From Cristatella mucedo (lineage: Eukaryota > Bryozoa > Phylactolaemata > Cristatellidae): DNA of 64,000 nucleotides. The stretch is taken from assembly GCA_009760855.2 (NCBI GenBank), contig WPIO01000105.1, forward strand, positions 1,288,501 through 1,352,500. Reading direction: 5' to 3'. The notes below the pieces were generated by a model that saw nothing but the letters and a program-made list of their open reading frames with translations, was not told where the DNA came from and did not search any database. Positions 45,791-56,919 of this stretch are shown in pieces. Made by a program: the position numbers and the translations under genes. Numbering within the stretch: position 1 is the stretch's first letter; each line of letters starts with the position of its first letter.

Positions 45791-47202
45791 ACCCATCTGG
45801 CTCAAATGACTTAGCTCCGTGCCTTTGGAGACGAGATCATCTGCGCCTTAATGAACAGCATACAGGTGAAACAATTTCAGGTAGCATTCGGATTATCGGA
45901 GTTGGCTTGACATCGACGCTGTGCCCAGCAGCAGAGCTTGAACACGAACTCACGAAGGCAAGAACACTGGACTCGAAAAGCAGCGCAAGACTACACTAGC
46001 CAGCGGTGAATGGTCACTAAAAACTCCAACTCAACTTAGGAAGGTTTAGGACACCCTGTCCGCTGACATTTCTCGCCAACAGGCAATGTTGAAGTTCTTT
46101 CTAATCGTAGCATTGTGTGACGCCGAACGCTCGGCTGAGGAGGCGTGCCCCGCCACTTGCCAAGCGGCGTAGCCAACTGTGCCGAATTCGATTCGGTACG
46201 CGGCGTACCCGCGCGATAAGCAGGCCGCCTCACCTGCAGCGTTTCCGGCGCTAGCCTACTGGCCGCTACCGAGGGGTCTACGTGAGTCTACGTAGCGTGA
46301 ACTGGACCGTGATGCACACATAAATCTGGAATTGTGCAGAACTGCATTCGCAAGCGCGAAATGTCGCTGCACGTCTGGTTCAGTTGCATCACCGCACTCC
46401 TCGCAAGCAGCCAGGAAGATCTTATGCGAACCCCCGCCCTATAACCGCGGCGCCGGAGGCAACAACGCCCCCCCGGCGGCAGCGCCGGTTCAGGCGCCCA
46501 GCGGCTCCGCATAAACCTCCCGAACGGGTGCCCCGAACGGCATTCCACAAAGACCGCTCTCCCAAACTTCGGTAGACGTTCCTATTTGGCTACCTCCAAC
46601 TCGGGACGGGAGCGATCGACCGTGTGCGCGTAAATGACCGCGTCTGTCGTCTGCAGCGTCTGACTCTCGACGAGCCTTCTGCCGCACATCCAACTACGGA
46701 ACTTCTGCCGTCGTTGGTCTAAAGATGGCGAGCACGCTCGCCTGCTCGGCGCTCCGAGTTACGCACCCGGTTACTCGTGCCGCTAGAGGTCGCAGGCTGG
46801 CCGACTCGCCGTCTAGCACCGCCGTCTGGTGGCTCCCTTCGCGGATCTTCCTGGCCTTGACCCTTGGACGAGCGCGCGGGCACGCTTAAGCACGCTCGCA
46901 CACTTCGCCGTCTGCTGACAGCGGAGCTTTCCGACTCTCCCGACCCTTTCCAAATTAAATGTCGATCCAATATGTCGCTACAGGCACTCCACTTCCTTGG
47001 ACAGTTTGAGCTACCCGTCCTCCTTCTCTGCCCTCACCATAGAAACCTAAGGTTTGCACGCCCGCAATCTGAGCCTATCACGAAGCCATACGTGACCCCG
47101 CAATAACCCTAAGCTATAAACTCGAATGACCGTTTTTCATCCGAGACATACAACCCTAAAGCTGCCAAAGCCCTTCTAAGCTATAAATGCTGGACCATCG
47201 AA
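45791..47202. other. Unassigned DNA with GC-rich core
   Basis: 46100-46950 is CpG-rich with overlapping Pro/Arg-rich frames on both strands and no recognised domain. No splice pair or promoter is supported. Confidence 0.45.
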
Positions 47203-47345
47203 GAGCCGGTTTGGTCCAGCAGTTAAGGTGCTCGCCTCGGTCAAGGTCTGGCTGAGGTCGTGGGCTCGAGCCCCGAGGCACGTGTGAAGGGCCTGAATAG
47301 TTATTAAGTTCTCTTGGGGCACTATACAAATTTATTACTTCTTTT
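47203..47345 (+). mobile_element. SINE-B, compact full-length copy
   Basis: GGTTTGGTCCAGCAGTTAAG (A-box side), GTCGTGGGCTCGAGCCCC (B-box side), then CCTGAATAGTTATTAAG and TTCTCTTGGGGCACTATAC with an AAATTTATTA end. About 140 bp; a useful reference for the family. Confidence 0.88.
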
Positions 47346-48275
47346 TTAACGTAATTCCACTCGCATATGCTCAGCCCTAAATATGAGCCATAATCTAAAA
47401 CATGAACATGCCAAATCGATTATTTACAAAAACCGAGCAGCGAATCATCTAAAAAGTCTTTCTAGCATGACGAAAAGCAACAGTTGTATCTTCATATAAG
47501 AAAAGAATGAAAGATATTCCAAAATATTTACTATGCGTTTTCGTACGTTATATTTTAAGTTTGATTTTGTAATTGCAGTGAGTATTTGCTATTCGCAGTT
47601 GTACTCTCGCTTGCTCTCTTCCTATTGGTCAGCACCTTAAGCAGTCAGTTTAAAGCAACTACCCGTTACTACCGACCATGCGTACACTAAGAATTTGTGG
47701 GTTGATTTTAGAAGATAAAAAAATTGAATGTCTTGCCATATAGTAGCGCGACCATCTAGTTTTTCCATCTTGGTTTAATCCGCTTTGGCTCAGCACTTCA
47801 GAGCCTACTCTGAAAGCAGCCCGTTATTGAGGCCTTTCGCAAGTTGATTACACCCCATGTTTGTTTAATTTGGAAACCCAGAGCTTCCGGATTTCACGCA
47901 CAAGATACAAAATGTGCAGGTTCTCCCTATAGATAAATTATTATATACATTTAATAATAGATTTACACAAATTAAATAAATTATCTAATAGGTTGCTCCG
48001 ATTGCATTTGAAAAGCAGCACTGCGATTCCGTTGGTTGCAACAGCATCTTCTGACAGTCCTCATGGCGGAATAAACGACAATCTCTCTTGCCCAACCGCC
48101 CCATTGATCCGATTGCTTACCAGACATGATCGTCGCTTTTAGTTAATCTAAGTTGAACGCGGGAGATAGGCTTTCAAAGCCAATGACAGGCGGCTACGTC
48201 TGTGTTTTTATGTGACTTCCAGTGTGTGATTCCTCTCAAATCCTTTGAATCGTGTGTCGCTGACATTCACCACAG
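47346..48275. other. AT-rich unassigned DNA
   Basis: No open frame or repeat recognised. Confidence 0.5.
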
Positions 48276-48356
48276 CAATGGCAGAAAAATTGGTAAACAA
48301 TGGCAGAAATGGTAAACAATGGCAGAAATGGTACACAATGGCAGAAAAGTTGGTAC
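48276..48356 (+). repeat. Four-copy ~20-bp minisatellite
   Basis: CAATGGCAGAAATGGTAAA-type units repeated four times, with the last running into the L2-like sequence at AGAAAAGTTGGTACGAGAC. Confidence 0.9.
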
Positions 48357-48715
48357 GAGACTCTGCAACCAGGCTTGCGTGCGCTGAGCCTCGCAGTTGC
48401 CACGTTACATTACCTCTCACCAAAACGCACTAGCTCCCCATCACGCAGCGCATCGGCTTCAACCTAGCGACACTTCAATTTAGGTCAGCGTATTCTCTCG
48501 ATCTAGCCCACCTATACGAATTAATTCCCAATCGGGCTAGACATCGTACCACCGGCTCCTCTGACTCGAGTCGTTTAGCTGCTCCTCTAGCAAACCTCAA
48601 ATCCTTTGGAGACCGTGCCTCCTGTTCGTATTCTCCCAAAGCCTGTAACTCACACCCGACTGACGTCACGTAATGCACTTAATTGTGGACATTTAAAAAG
48701 AAGCTAGGAACACAA
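48350..48715 (+). mobile_element. Diverged L2-like LINE C-terminal fragment
   Basis: DSATRLACAEPRSCHVTLPL, then ARHRTTGSSDS-like and AAATCCTTTGGAGACCGTGC at 48597-48616. It stops before the 3' UTR. Older than the 44-kb copy. Confidence 0.8.
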
Positions 48716-49425
48716 GTGCGTGCTCCTCACAGCAGTTAAAGCCAACTGCTCGGGGCTCCATGATGATGGCTGAGATGAAGACAAAAGACAAAACGCCTGC
48801 TACGAATGTTGCGATGAAGGTGACAGAAAATCACGGATAGCAATTCATGTCAGAGCCTAACGAGGCGGAGGTGCTGACCGTCGACATCTACCAAAGTCGG
48901 TCAGATAAGGTGTCTTTATTATGCAGGCCGAGGAAAGCCTTAACTTAAGGAAGGGTTAATGAAATGTGCTTACGCAAAAAAGGTTAGCTTTTGAAATCGC
49001 GTGAGATTGACAGCCGTGATAGCTTTTTCTTAAACGTAACATTTTGAGCCGTATATATTTTATTTTAAGCTTAGACGGTATGGAAAGGATTAAATTCAAA
49101 AGATGACTAGTCAGTTAGACTTTAGTCTTCAAGTTGTAGTAGTTGTGTTCTGTGGCAGGTGATGCGAGAAATCTGCAAGCTCTGTGGCTATCGAGTAGAC
49201 TGCCCTGCGTTAGCACGTACCTGCGTGCAACGGTCTAGCAACAAGGCCTCGTTTGCCACACTTTTCGAAGCCAGCTCCACGGTTACCTGTAACACGCCCT
49301 GATAGGACTACCAAGGACCGTGCATCGTGTCTCTGGCAGAGGGTTTCCGTTCAGGTGCCGCTACAGAGCTCGCGGATGGCTGCCGATTTATCCTACTTAG
49401 CGAAACACTTGTGAGTAAACAAGGG
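48716..49425. other. Unassigned DNA
   Basis: Nothing recognised. Confidence 0.5.
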
Positions 49426-49429
49426 AGCA

Positions 49430-49925
49430 CACAGCTACAAAACCCGAAAATTCTGAGCTCGATCGTGAATCACCTTCTTGACCAGTTTCAAGTCATATTC
49501 ATACCTCAACATTTTTGCTCTTAGAGGCTCGCCTTTCTAGTTTCTTGTTAATGAGATAGACGAGATCTGAAAGACCATCCCCAAGGTAAAATACTCCCCG
49601 GAGTCGCCATCGTCAGTATACTTATCTACAGTACCTCTGCTTCCGCCGTCAAGCCCGTCTTTCACCTTTCCTCCGCCCGCCCTTGCTGAGCTCAGTTCAA
49701 ATGAATTGCACGCCCCTTTATATAAGAAGACTGCTCGCTCTCTAGACCCCGTGCCTACGCGAGATCTCCTCGTGAGATACTTTGATTTAGGCAGAGTCTG
49801 TCGGCTATGTCTGCTGCAGCTTTGTACAACGGATCGCCGAGTCCTTCTAAATGTAAAGCGCCTAGGAAGAGATTCAGTTCTCTGAGGGAGCTTTATCAAG
49901 TGCAATATTATTATTATTATTATTC
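49430..49925 (+). mobile_element. L2-like LINE with large internal deletion
   Basis: 49430-49620 matches the pre-RT region (NPKILSSIVNHLLDQFQV against NPKMLMLTINHLLNRSQI). 49835-49925 is the 3' terminus with an ATT tail. RT and the C-terminal domain are absent; the ~210 bp between are not recognisable. Confidence 0.7.
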
Positions 49926-50479
49926 TCGTATCGCAGGTACTGAGCTGAAATGCACTAGGTTAGAGATTTCAGATCTCAGAGATTTCAGAAAGATCAACAT
50001 CGAAGCCTAGCGATCATCCCTTGAACGATAAAAGTATGGAGGGATATTTTATGGGTCTGTTTGGGCCCATTTCTTTTAACAATTATTATTCTGCCTCTAA
50101 AAACTTTCTGATTTTAAAACATGGAGCCTTAACTATGGCCTTCACCTGTGCTAGGTTGGTCACTTTATCGCCCTCGATGTCTTCTAGTTTAGCATTAGTA
50201 AGCTCAAGCCTGCTGCTGTCGTTAGCATATCCCTTTCCAGCCTTGCATTGGCCTCGGCATTACTCTCAGCGGACTGATGTTTCGCCACGACAATACGGTA
50301 CCTACTTACTACTGTTTCTTCAGACCTTGACGTACCTCTGCTTTCAGGGTATCCATACCCTCGATACTAGAACGTTAAAATGTTAATACATATTACTACG
50401 CCGTCTGCAATTGGACATAATTTTTTCTCACAGCATTTTCTCATTATTCTTGTTGTGAAGAATCAGGAAAGAATAATGC
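49926..50479. other. Unassigned DNA
   Basis: No supported feature. Confidence 0.5.
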
Positions 50480-50915
50480 ACTTCGCCAATTCGCTTCATT
50501 TCGGTAGAGCGCATGGCGCCACGCTCGGTCGTAGACGGCGCTGCCTCCGCGGCGGTGGCCGCTTAGAGCCGTCCGAGCAGGCGCTCGGCGCCGCGAGCCG
50601 CCGCCGGCGGTGCGCTCCCTCCGCTTAGCGCTCGCGCGGGACTCCGTGCGAGAGCTTCTAACGAGCGCTCCCCCTGTAGGGATCTCGTGCGATCGCCGCC
50701 GCAGCGCCACTCGGGCGCGACGGCCGCTCCGCTAAGCTGCGCGCTTCGCCGCGCGCGCGCCTTTGCGGACGCCTTCGGCCGCTGCGACGAGCCAATCGGC
50801 GGTGGCCTTTGCGAGGGAGGCGCTGGGTGCAGCAGCTTGCTGCCCTGCTTATTCTCGAGGGTCGACCGCCAGTGGCTCGAGCTCGAGCGGATGGCGCCAG
50901 GAACGAGCGCACTGC

Positions 50916-50923
50916 TGACGTCA
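50916..50923. promoter_or_regulatory. Consensus CRE (TGACGTCA)
   Basis: An exact palindromic CRE, the known binding site of CREB/ATF bZIP proteins, five bases before a GC box and inside the CpG island. Confidence 0.55.
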
Positions 50924-51172
50924 TAATCCCGCCCCGTCTTTTCCAAAGCCATAAGCTTTTCCAGTCGCGGCGCTACCGTCGTCAACAACAGCGACCTGTG
51001 CGGGGGGGCGGGGGTGAGGGAGAAGATTAAGCTGCGGCGCATTCGCTTTGCTCAACGGAAAGCACATGCTCTCTGCTTGAAGTTCGCGTCGGTGGCCGTC
51101 ACGCCGTCGTCTGACGGCGCTCTGCGAGGAATTAAGCAATTTCAGCTGGTTCGCGAAAAGCGCGAAGCATTC

Positions 51173-51230
51173 GCCGGGCGCGCCTTAGCCGGGCGCGCCT
51201 TAGCCGGGCGCGCCTTAGCCGGGCGCGCGA
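51173..51230 (+). repeat. 15-bp GC-rich minisatellite
   Basis: GCCGGGCGCGCCTTA repeated nearly four times without change until the last copy. It encodes GRALA units in one frame. Confidence 0.95.
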
Positions 51231-51608
51231 CGACGAGTCACGACAGCTGAGAGTTCTCATGCGCTGTCGGGCGGCCAGTGGGCGCTCCGAGGGGGGGGGA
51301 GAGGGAATGCCGCCTCTCCGTCGGCGGTGACTGTTTTACTTGCGCGACCAGGAGCAGCTAGTTCGCCGCGCCACTAGTCGCTGCGATCCCGCAGCTACTT
51401 CCGGTTTCTATACCAAAGACCGATCAACGGCACTTGTCGAGACTGGACAGAATCGGGCGAGAAGCGTCGGCTTAAAGAAGCCACCGGTTGGTTGCTGGCG
51501 AGTCTTCGCTGGCTGTCATCATCCAAGCTGAATGATTCAACTTTAAAACGTGTTTTTGTACCTACCAATGTTTGCCAGGTAATCGTGTGCACTGGCTGTC
51601 TTGCTCAG

Positions 51609-51765
51609 CCAATATCTCGGAACAGCTCGCGATTGACGTCCAGCGGGCCCACCAGGTCGTCGAGATTGCGTTGACGACGAACCTTCAACAAATGCGTGCT
51701 GAGCCCGACTATTGGGCCAGGCTGCGCAGTAAAGGCTTACACGCAGAGCAGCATGCAACGGAACA
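51609..51765 (+). CDS. Predicted internal exon of an unknown helical protein
   Basis: The acceptor GCACTGGCTGTCTTGCTCAG precedes 51609 and the donor GAACA|GTAAGT follows, matching the GTAAGT consensus. The 157-bp exon is open in one frame as NISEQLAIDVQRAHQVVEIA, then TTNLQQMRAEPDYWARLRSK and GLHAEQHATE. This is a charged, helix-prone peptide with regularly spaced hydrophobic residues. It ends with CA, needing one base. The exon at 61342 starts with G and then GAG GCT, giving a Gln codon and an unbroken frame. The preceding exon is not identified; it must end one base into a codon. The family is not recognised. The 51543 region upstream stays open for only a few codons, so this is not a first exon on its own. 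Confidence 0.5.
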
Positions 51766-51804
51766 GTAAGTTTTACGTCACAAGACCCAAATATCAGCTT
51801 GGGA

Positions 51805-51985
51805 GACCGCGATGACGCACACTAGGTAAGGCGGTTGTTTTCACGACCTCGGTCCCGAGGTCGTGGGTTCGTTTCCTGCGGTGGGCGATCCTTTATCGCC
51901 ACTGGAAGCGGTGGTGATAGCCATAAAGGCTCTTCTGTCGCTATACAAAAGGAGGCTGTTAAATCAGCTAGGATTTATTTAGGGA
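51805..51985 (+). mobile_element. SINE-A
   Basis: CACTAGGTAAGGCGGTTGTT, GAGGTCGTGGGTTCG, GGCGATCCTTTATCGCCAC, GCGGTGGTGATAGCCATAAA and TTAAATCAGCTAGGATTT. It is the clearest full-length family member outside the array and lies just inside the predicted intron. Confidence 0.88.
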
Positions 51986-52011
51986 GACACGGGAGCTAAA
52001 TGGATGAATAA

Positions 52012-52142
52012 AAAAATTGAATTACTTTTTACGCCGGCCAAAGGGAATTCAATCTGTTGCATGTGCTGTACACATGCTGCCGGGCTCGAGTCCACTGCGT
52101 GAGTCGTTAAAGGTTACAGCCTCTTATCTCTGGACCAAAGCA
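52012..52142 (-). mobile_element. SINE-B next to SINE-A
   Basis: The reverse complement shows GCAGTGGACTCGAGCCC, then ACATGCAACAGATTGAATTC and CTTTGGCCGGCG. The tail is diverged. It sits 26 bp after the SINE-A, in opposite orientation. Confidence 0.75.
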
Positions 52143-52649
52143 GCCTCTGTCAGCGATTCTTGCATCGAGCGCTGTCAGAGCCGACGGACGGAACTCGTGC
52201 GCTAGGCGAGTCAAAACATTCCACCAATTTTGGCTCGGAGCTAGAACGCACTGTCCGTGTTGGGCGTGGAATTTTGCTTTCAGCATAATCTCGGTCAGAA
52301 TTCGGAAAATAACCCACTTTCGATGCCTCTATTTTGCTGTCATACCCCGCGCTAGTAAGTGGCCGTGGTTGAAATTGAACCCTATGGCACATAGTGATAC
52401 GTTGGCATGCTATAAGAGTCAGATTGCGTCAGCCCGAGATATTACTATCTGCTCCTGAATTAAACTAACCAGGAGCCGAATACGCCATAATCTTTAAAAA
52501 GTTCACGGAGTCGCCGAATTATGTGTGGATGACAATGTCACAGCTAAAAAGATTCGCGGTGGCTATCATCTCGGCATTTGTTACCGAGACTATCACGACG
52601 GATATCGGAGATTTTTACATGTTAGTTCAAATTTCAGTTGAAATAGTCT
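52143..52649. other. Intronic DNA, nothing recognised
   Basis: No feature supported. Confidence 0.5.
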
Positions 52650-54330
52650 TGTAGCTCTGTTGTCAAGGCAGTCTTAATGCGATGGATGACTTTAACTCTG
52701 AGAAGACAGTGGTTGTTTTCTGATCTTGTCAAGATGTAGCTGATGGCCCTGAAGTCCCAATTTTTTCCATCACCTTTGGTTTTATATATACGCCGTTGTT
52801 TTCAAGACCCGTTGCTCTTATAATGTATGCAGCCTTACCAAAATAAAGTCAAGTGTGATGCTCAGACAATTTCTTCCAGATCTTTGTAGTTGGTTGAAAG
52901 TATTGGTCTGTCGCCATATTCTGTTTTTTTAAGTAGTCTTTGAGTGTCTTTTGCTTTGGTCATTCGTCGGCAGAGGCAGTGGGGGATAATCATAGGAGGA
53001 CTGGAGGTGGTGGAGCTTGGCCTCTGCATTTTTGCAAATCTCTAGATTGCTGGCGTGGTAGGTGTTGCTCCGTTTCTTACCAGTCTTATTGTTCTCACGC
53101 TTAACTCGTCCCTGGGTTCCACAACCGTGTAGGGTTCAATCCAGCTTCAGGTACCATCTTTGAACCTACGTGATGGATACGGAGCTGATAACTTATATAA
53201 GCAGCCAAACCAGCTGCGATGTCTTTGTTGCTGCTGCTGTCGGGGATCCAAGGCACGCTTCGCTTCTGGTGTTCCTGGGCAGAGTGAATATAAATACTGA
53301 CAATTAAACAGAGCTTGTCGTGGATGGTTTTCAACGTAACCAGAACATCGTGGTTGGCATCGTCTGAAAGGATGATGGGGCCCACAATATCATCTTCTGA
53401 GGGTTTGAGGTCTATGGGAAGCTTGGCGTTCCGTCCAGGGAGACCTCACATGGAGAGCACCTTGTTGAGGCATGCACTGATGCACGATACGCAAACGGAA
53501 AAACTAGGATTAGCTGGTCCCAGCCGTTTCGTTGATCGTTAAAAAACTCACTAAGAGATTTCTTTAGTGTTCTATCATCACCTTTCCGTTGGCCATTTGT
53601 TTTTGGGTGGTAGGTAAATTAAATGTGGTGTAATGTCTGAAAATGCTCCGTAAGGTTGTCGGTTATCGAGTTTTATCCCTGGTCACTAATCAGAATGTCC
53701 ATACAATCACGATCGCAAATAATGAAGTGAAAATAAATTACAGTGCTGCTGACTTGCAACTCGTGTATGGAAAGTTATTAATAGTAATAATAATAATAAT
53801 GCACTTGATAAAGCGCCCTCAGAGAACTCAATCTCTTTCTAGGCGCTTTACATCTGCTGCAAAGGGAACTGCAATTAAATGGTGAGTAATATCATGCTTG
53901 ATAAACAATTGCTTCCGCACACTTCTAGAAGGGATCAGTGGCAACAACAATGTTGTCAATTAATGTTTGCTGAAGGGTACCGATCATATCAATTCCGAAT
54001 AGGCTCTGTAATTATCCAGGCCCTGGTATTCTGTTGAGCGGTGGAGCCTTTTTTCTGATTTTGGGATTAATGACCAAAAAACTGTTTCACGGTCTTTGAA
54101 ATTAGAGTCAAACTTCGTTCTTCATTCTTTACAGTAATATCTTGCAGAGTTTTGGTCAACGTCTTATCTCGGCCAAAATTACCAACAGAAATTTGGCTTT
54201 CGTTACACGCTTTTAAGATAGCTGGATTTGGCTTTTTGTGGGATTTTCTTCACTCCATTGTACAGTATCCTTCCTTCAGCTCGATGTGGCTTAGCTGCTT
54301 GTCTGAACTGAGACTTGGGTTCGTGCAGTG
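52650..54330 (-). mobile_element. Ty3/gypsy-type LTR retroelement fossil, integrase region
   Basis: The minus strand shows, in order, remnants of a zinc-binding N-terminal integrase region (about 54100-54230), part of the catalytic core (about 53920-54030) and the region after the core (from about 53640 down). Short conserved words such as AYRASVHAST are visible. The order and motifs fit Ty3/gypsy integrase. It is clearly broken, with at least half a dozen disabling changes by eye. No LTRs, gag or reverse transcriptase are found next to it. An L2-like LINE tail has inserted into it (53779-53912), so it is older than that insertion. Confidence 0.65.
53779..53912 (-). mobile_element. L2-like LINE 3' end inserted in gypsy fossil
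   Basis: An ATT-type tail followed, on reverse complement, by CGCCCTCAGAGAACTC and TCTAGGCGCTTTACAT, with the family UTR up to CATGCTTGATAAACAA. About 130 bp; the gypsy-like reading resumes on the other side. Confidence 0.88.
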
Positions 54331-54584
54331 CACTGGAGGTGCATTGCTGCACTGGTGGTACGTTTGCTGCGTTGCAGTGTAGAATCTCACAATCTGGTTA
54401 TACAGTTGATCTTCCACGGTGAAGAACTAAAGAACTGGAGAACTAAAGTTGAAATAATTTGAAAAATACTCATTGCAAGTACTTATGATGAGACGACCTT
54501 TAAAGATCACCTCTTACGTAACGCAAAATTTTTTAAATTGCATACACATGGTATTCACGGACTCGTATCTAAGTTGACCTCCGT

Positions 54585-54765
54585 TGCCTCTGGGTCTTAG
54601 CCCAGGAGGTTGGGTGCTCACTCTTCATGAACCAGGTCGCGGGTTCAAGCCCAAGTCAGTGGGCGTGGGCGATCCTTTATTGCCCAGTTGAAGCGGTAGA
54701 GATAGCCGTTAGGCTCTTCTGCCGCTGTACAAATAAGGCTGCCTGATAAGCTAACCTTTGTTTTT
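54585..54765 (+). mobile_element. SINE-A
   Basis: GGAGGTTGGGTGCTCACTCT, GGTCGCGGGTTCAAGCCC, GGGCGATCCTTTATTGCCC and CTGTACAAATAAGGCTGCC. Family features throughout. Confidence 0.85.
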
Positions 54766-56919
54766 TCTTTGTCTGCTCAAAGAATGAAGAAAATTCGGTA
54801 AAATCGTAGCTCACCTTACGTAAATAGAATCGCAGTCGTAGTCGTCTTCACTGCATGTTCCCGTGCTTCCCGTGCTTCTAGAAACTGCTACGATCGATCA
54901 AACTGAGCCTCTTGCTTCCATTAACACTTTTTTTTTAGATATCGTCGAAATTCTTTGCGGGCATCGTTGGAGGTTCATTGTCGGCATCTTAGATTTGGGG
55001 TATGTTCTGGCCGGTAAGCGTATAGGTCTGGCCCGCTTCAATTTAAATCCCCGGGCGTAATTTAGCCACAGACACCGTATCCTCCCCCCCCCTGGTTAAC
55101 CTCGAGCGTGTGCTAAACAATACCGGACTTTTATCTAAGTAGGAGTTATTTTCGCCTGCTGCACCGGTGAGAGGAGTCGCAGTGTACCATGTTGTACAAG
55201 TTAATTGGTTTGTCCGACCTGGCCAACTATGGGCTTGGTGGACGTTCCGCCATCCGTTGACCAATGAGCGGGGCCCTTTCTGAACGTAGGACGCTTCTGC
55301 ACCTTACTGGTTGAATTCGGAGTTCCTGGTACCGCGTCGGACGCTCTCGGGCTCTCGGGCGGGGCGGGCGCAGCTTGCCGCAGCGGTTGCCTTGGCCGCT
55401 GACAGCGCTTTTATCTTGCTAAATTGCCGAGGGATGCGCAATTTCCTACTCAAAGCCCAAGGCGGTTACATTTCCATGCATTAATGCACCCGCTAAAGCC
55501 CAACGGATGCTAACCGCAGCCGACGGCCATCGCGGCGTCATTCGCCCACGTTCGCTGGCCTCGATCGGAGCAGCTAATCAAGTCTTCAGCCAGCTGCGGA
55601 AGACGGAGCGGAAGAGTGTGCCGATCTCGCGCTCCGCCCCCGTCGGTCCAGCTGCCTGGCGTCGCAGTCGTAGCGCAGCAGCAGCGAATGCAAAGCGGCG
55701 CCCGCCACCGGTGAATCTCCTGGGCCGAGCCTCGTCCGTTGCCGCCGCTAATCGCGTTACTCGTTGTTACTCTGGAGATTCCGGTTCCGCTTGGATTCGG
55801 TTGCAGCCTGTGGCAGAGCCAAACGTTGCAGCTTCGTCTGCCGCTGCCTCGGCCTCACGCAGGATACTAAATGCAAAACTAAATTTAAATCCGACAGTCG
55901 GAGCTCGACTTGACAGCGGCCAAGCGAGAGCAGCGAAAAACCGTGCTCAGCGGTCACTGCGGTCGCGGTAAAGGCCAACAGCAACCTCAGCCAGCAATTA
56001 TTTTGGCTAAATAGACGACAGAACGATGCAGTCGCTCTGTGTGGGGCTAAGGGGGGGGGGGGCGGGACGATGCTGTTCGCACAGCTCGACCGCTAAAAAA
56101 AGGTTGACCGATTTAAAACTCTCATTTATGCGAAGATCAGCGATCGATGCGAATCAGGATGCGAAGAGCCTTGGCGGTTATCTTCGCACAACTTACAGTA
56201 GTTAATAAAGCAAAGCCCATTGTAGGACTCGATTCCACAAACTGGGTCATCAAGATCGAGCACCTTCAGTAGCATTCAGATCTAAGGCGGCAATTCTCAT
56301 TGACAACTGTTACTAGCTGTCAAAGAAGCGATTATCTAGACATCGAAGCAAATGCGCTGACTATCGGAGACCGAGATTAATTGTCGGCACAAACTCTATT
56401 GACGAGTAATGCAAATTCTATTCATCAAACTCTATTGCTGCGTGCGACGGGTGCAACGGCTCGACCTGTTATCCTTCCGACCGCGTCCGGTTGACCGTTG
56501 AGCACTTAAGCGACTTGATTGCTGATTGCTTGATTGCTGTACTTTATCATCGAGTCATGCTCCACGCGTATTAAGGCAAAGTAAATGTAATTGTTTACAA
56601 CTGTATGCGGGCTGAATATGCAAACTTTACAACAGTCTAAGAGATCAGCTGATGGCAGTCGATTCTCATAGCAAACGCCTCTGTAAGGGCGGTGTAAGTT
56701 TGAGAGAGGCTATTAAAAGCGCTATTTCGACAAGGGTTTCCACACCTTGAAATCTCTGGGCCGTCGGGAAAAAAACGAAGCAAAAACCGGATCCTTCGCT
56801 TAGCTGCAGTCACGACTGATATCTCTTGACGGCTGAACGGTTAGCGTGCGAGTGAGCCAGCTCCAGGCTCGCTAGGCGTAATGCCTGGCATTCACCGCTC
56901 GAACGAACACCGGTCCCTT
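54766..56919. other. Unassigned intronic DNA with CpG-rich patch
   Basis: 55300-56000 is CpG-rich. A 154-codon plus frame (55507-55971) is Ala/Arg/Ser-rich with no known domain and no clear donor, so it is not called as an exon. G and C runs lie at about 55086 and 56051. Confidence 0.45.

Larger units (their letters stand above)
50480..51330 (+). promoter_or_regulatory. CpG island, probable promoter upstream of 51.6-kb exon
   Basis: Very CpG-rich with GC boxes. TGACGTCA at 50916-50923 is followed by CCCGCCCC. Long Arg/Ala-rich frames on both strands (for example 50563-51042 minus) are best explained by composition. Its position 0.3-1.1 kb before a supported exon suggests that it drives that gene; the direction is inferred. 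Confidence 0.5.

Noticed and set aside
46100-46950. Possible retroelement gag-like or coding region in the GC-rich stretch
   Set aside because: A few Cys/His and Pro/Arg words look suggestive, but no ordered domain set or consistent frame could be supported.
50563-51042. 159-codon Arg/Ala-rich minus frame in the CpG island
   Set aside because: CpG islands lack stop codons by composition, and frames on both strands are open here.
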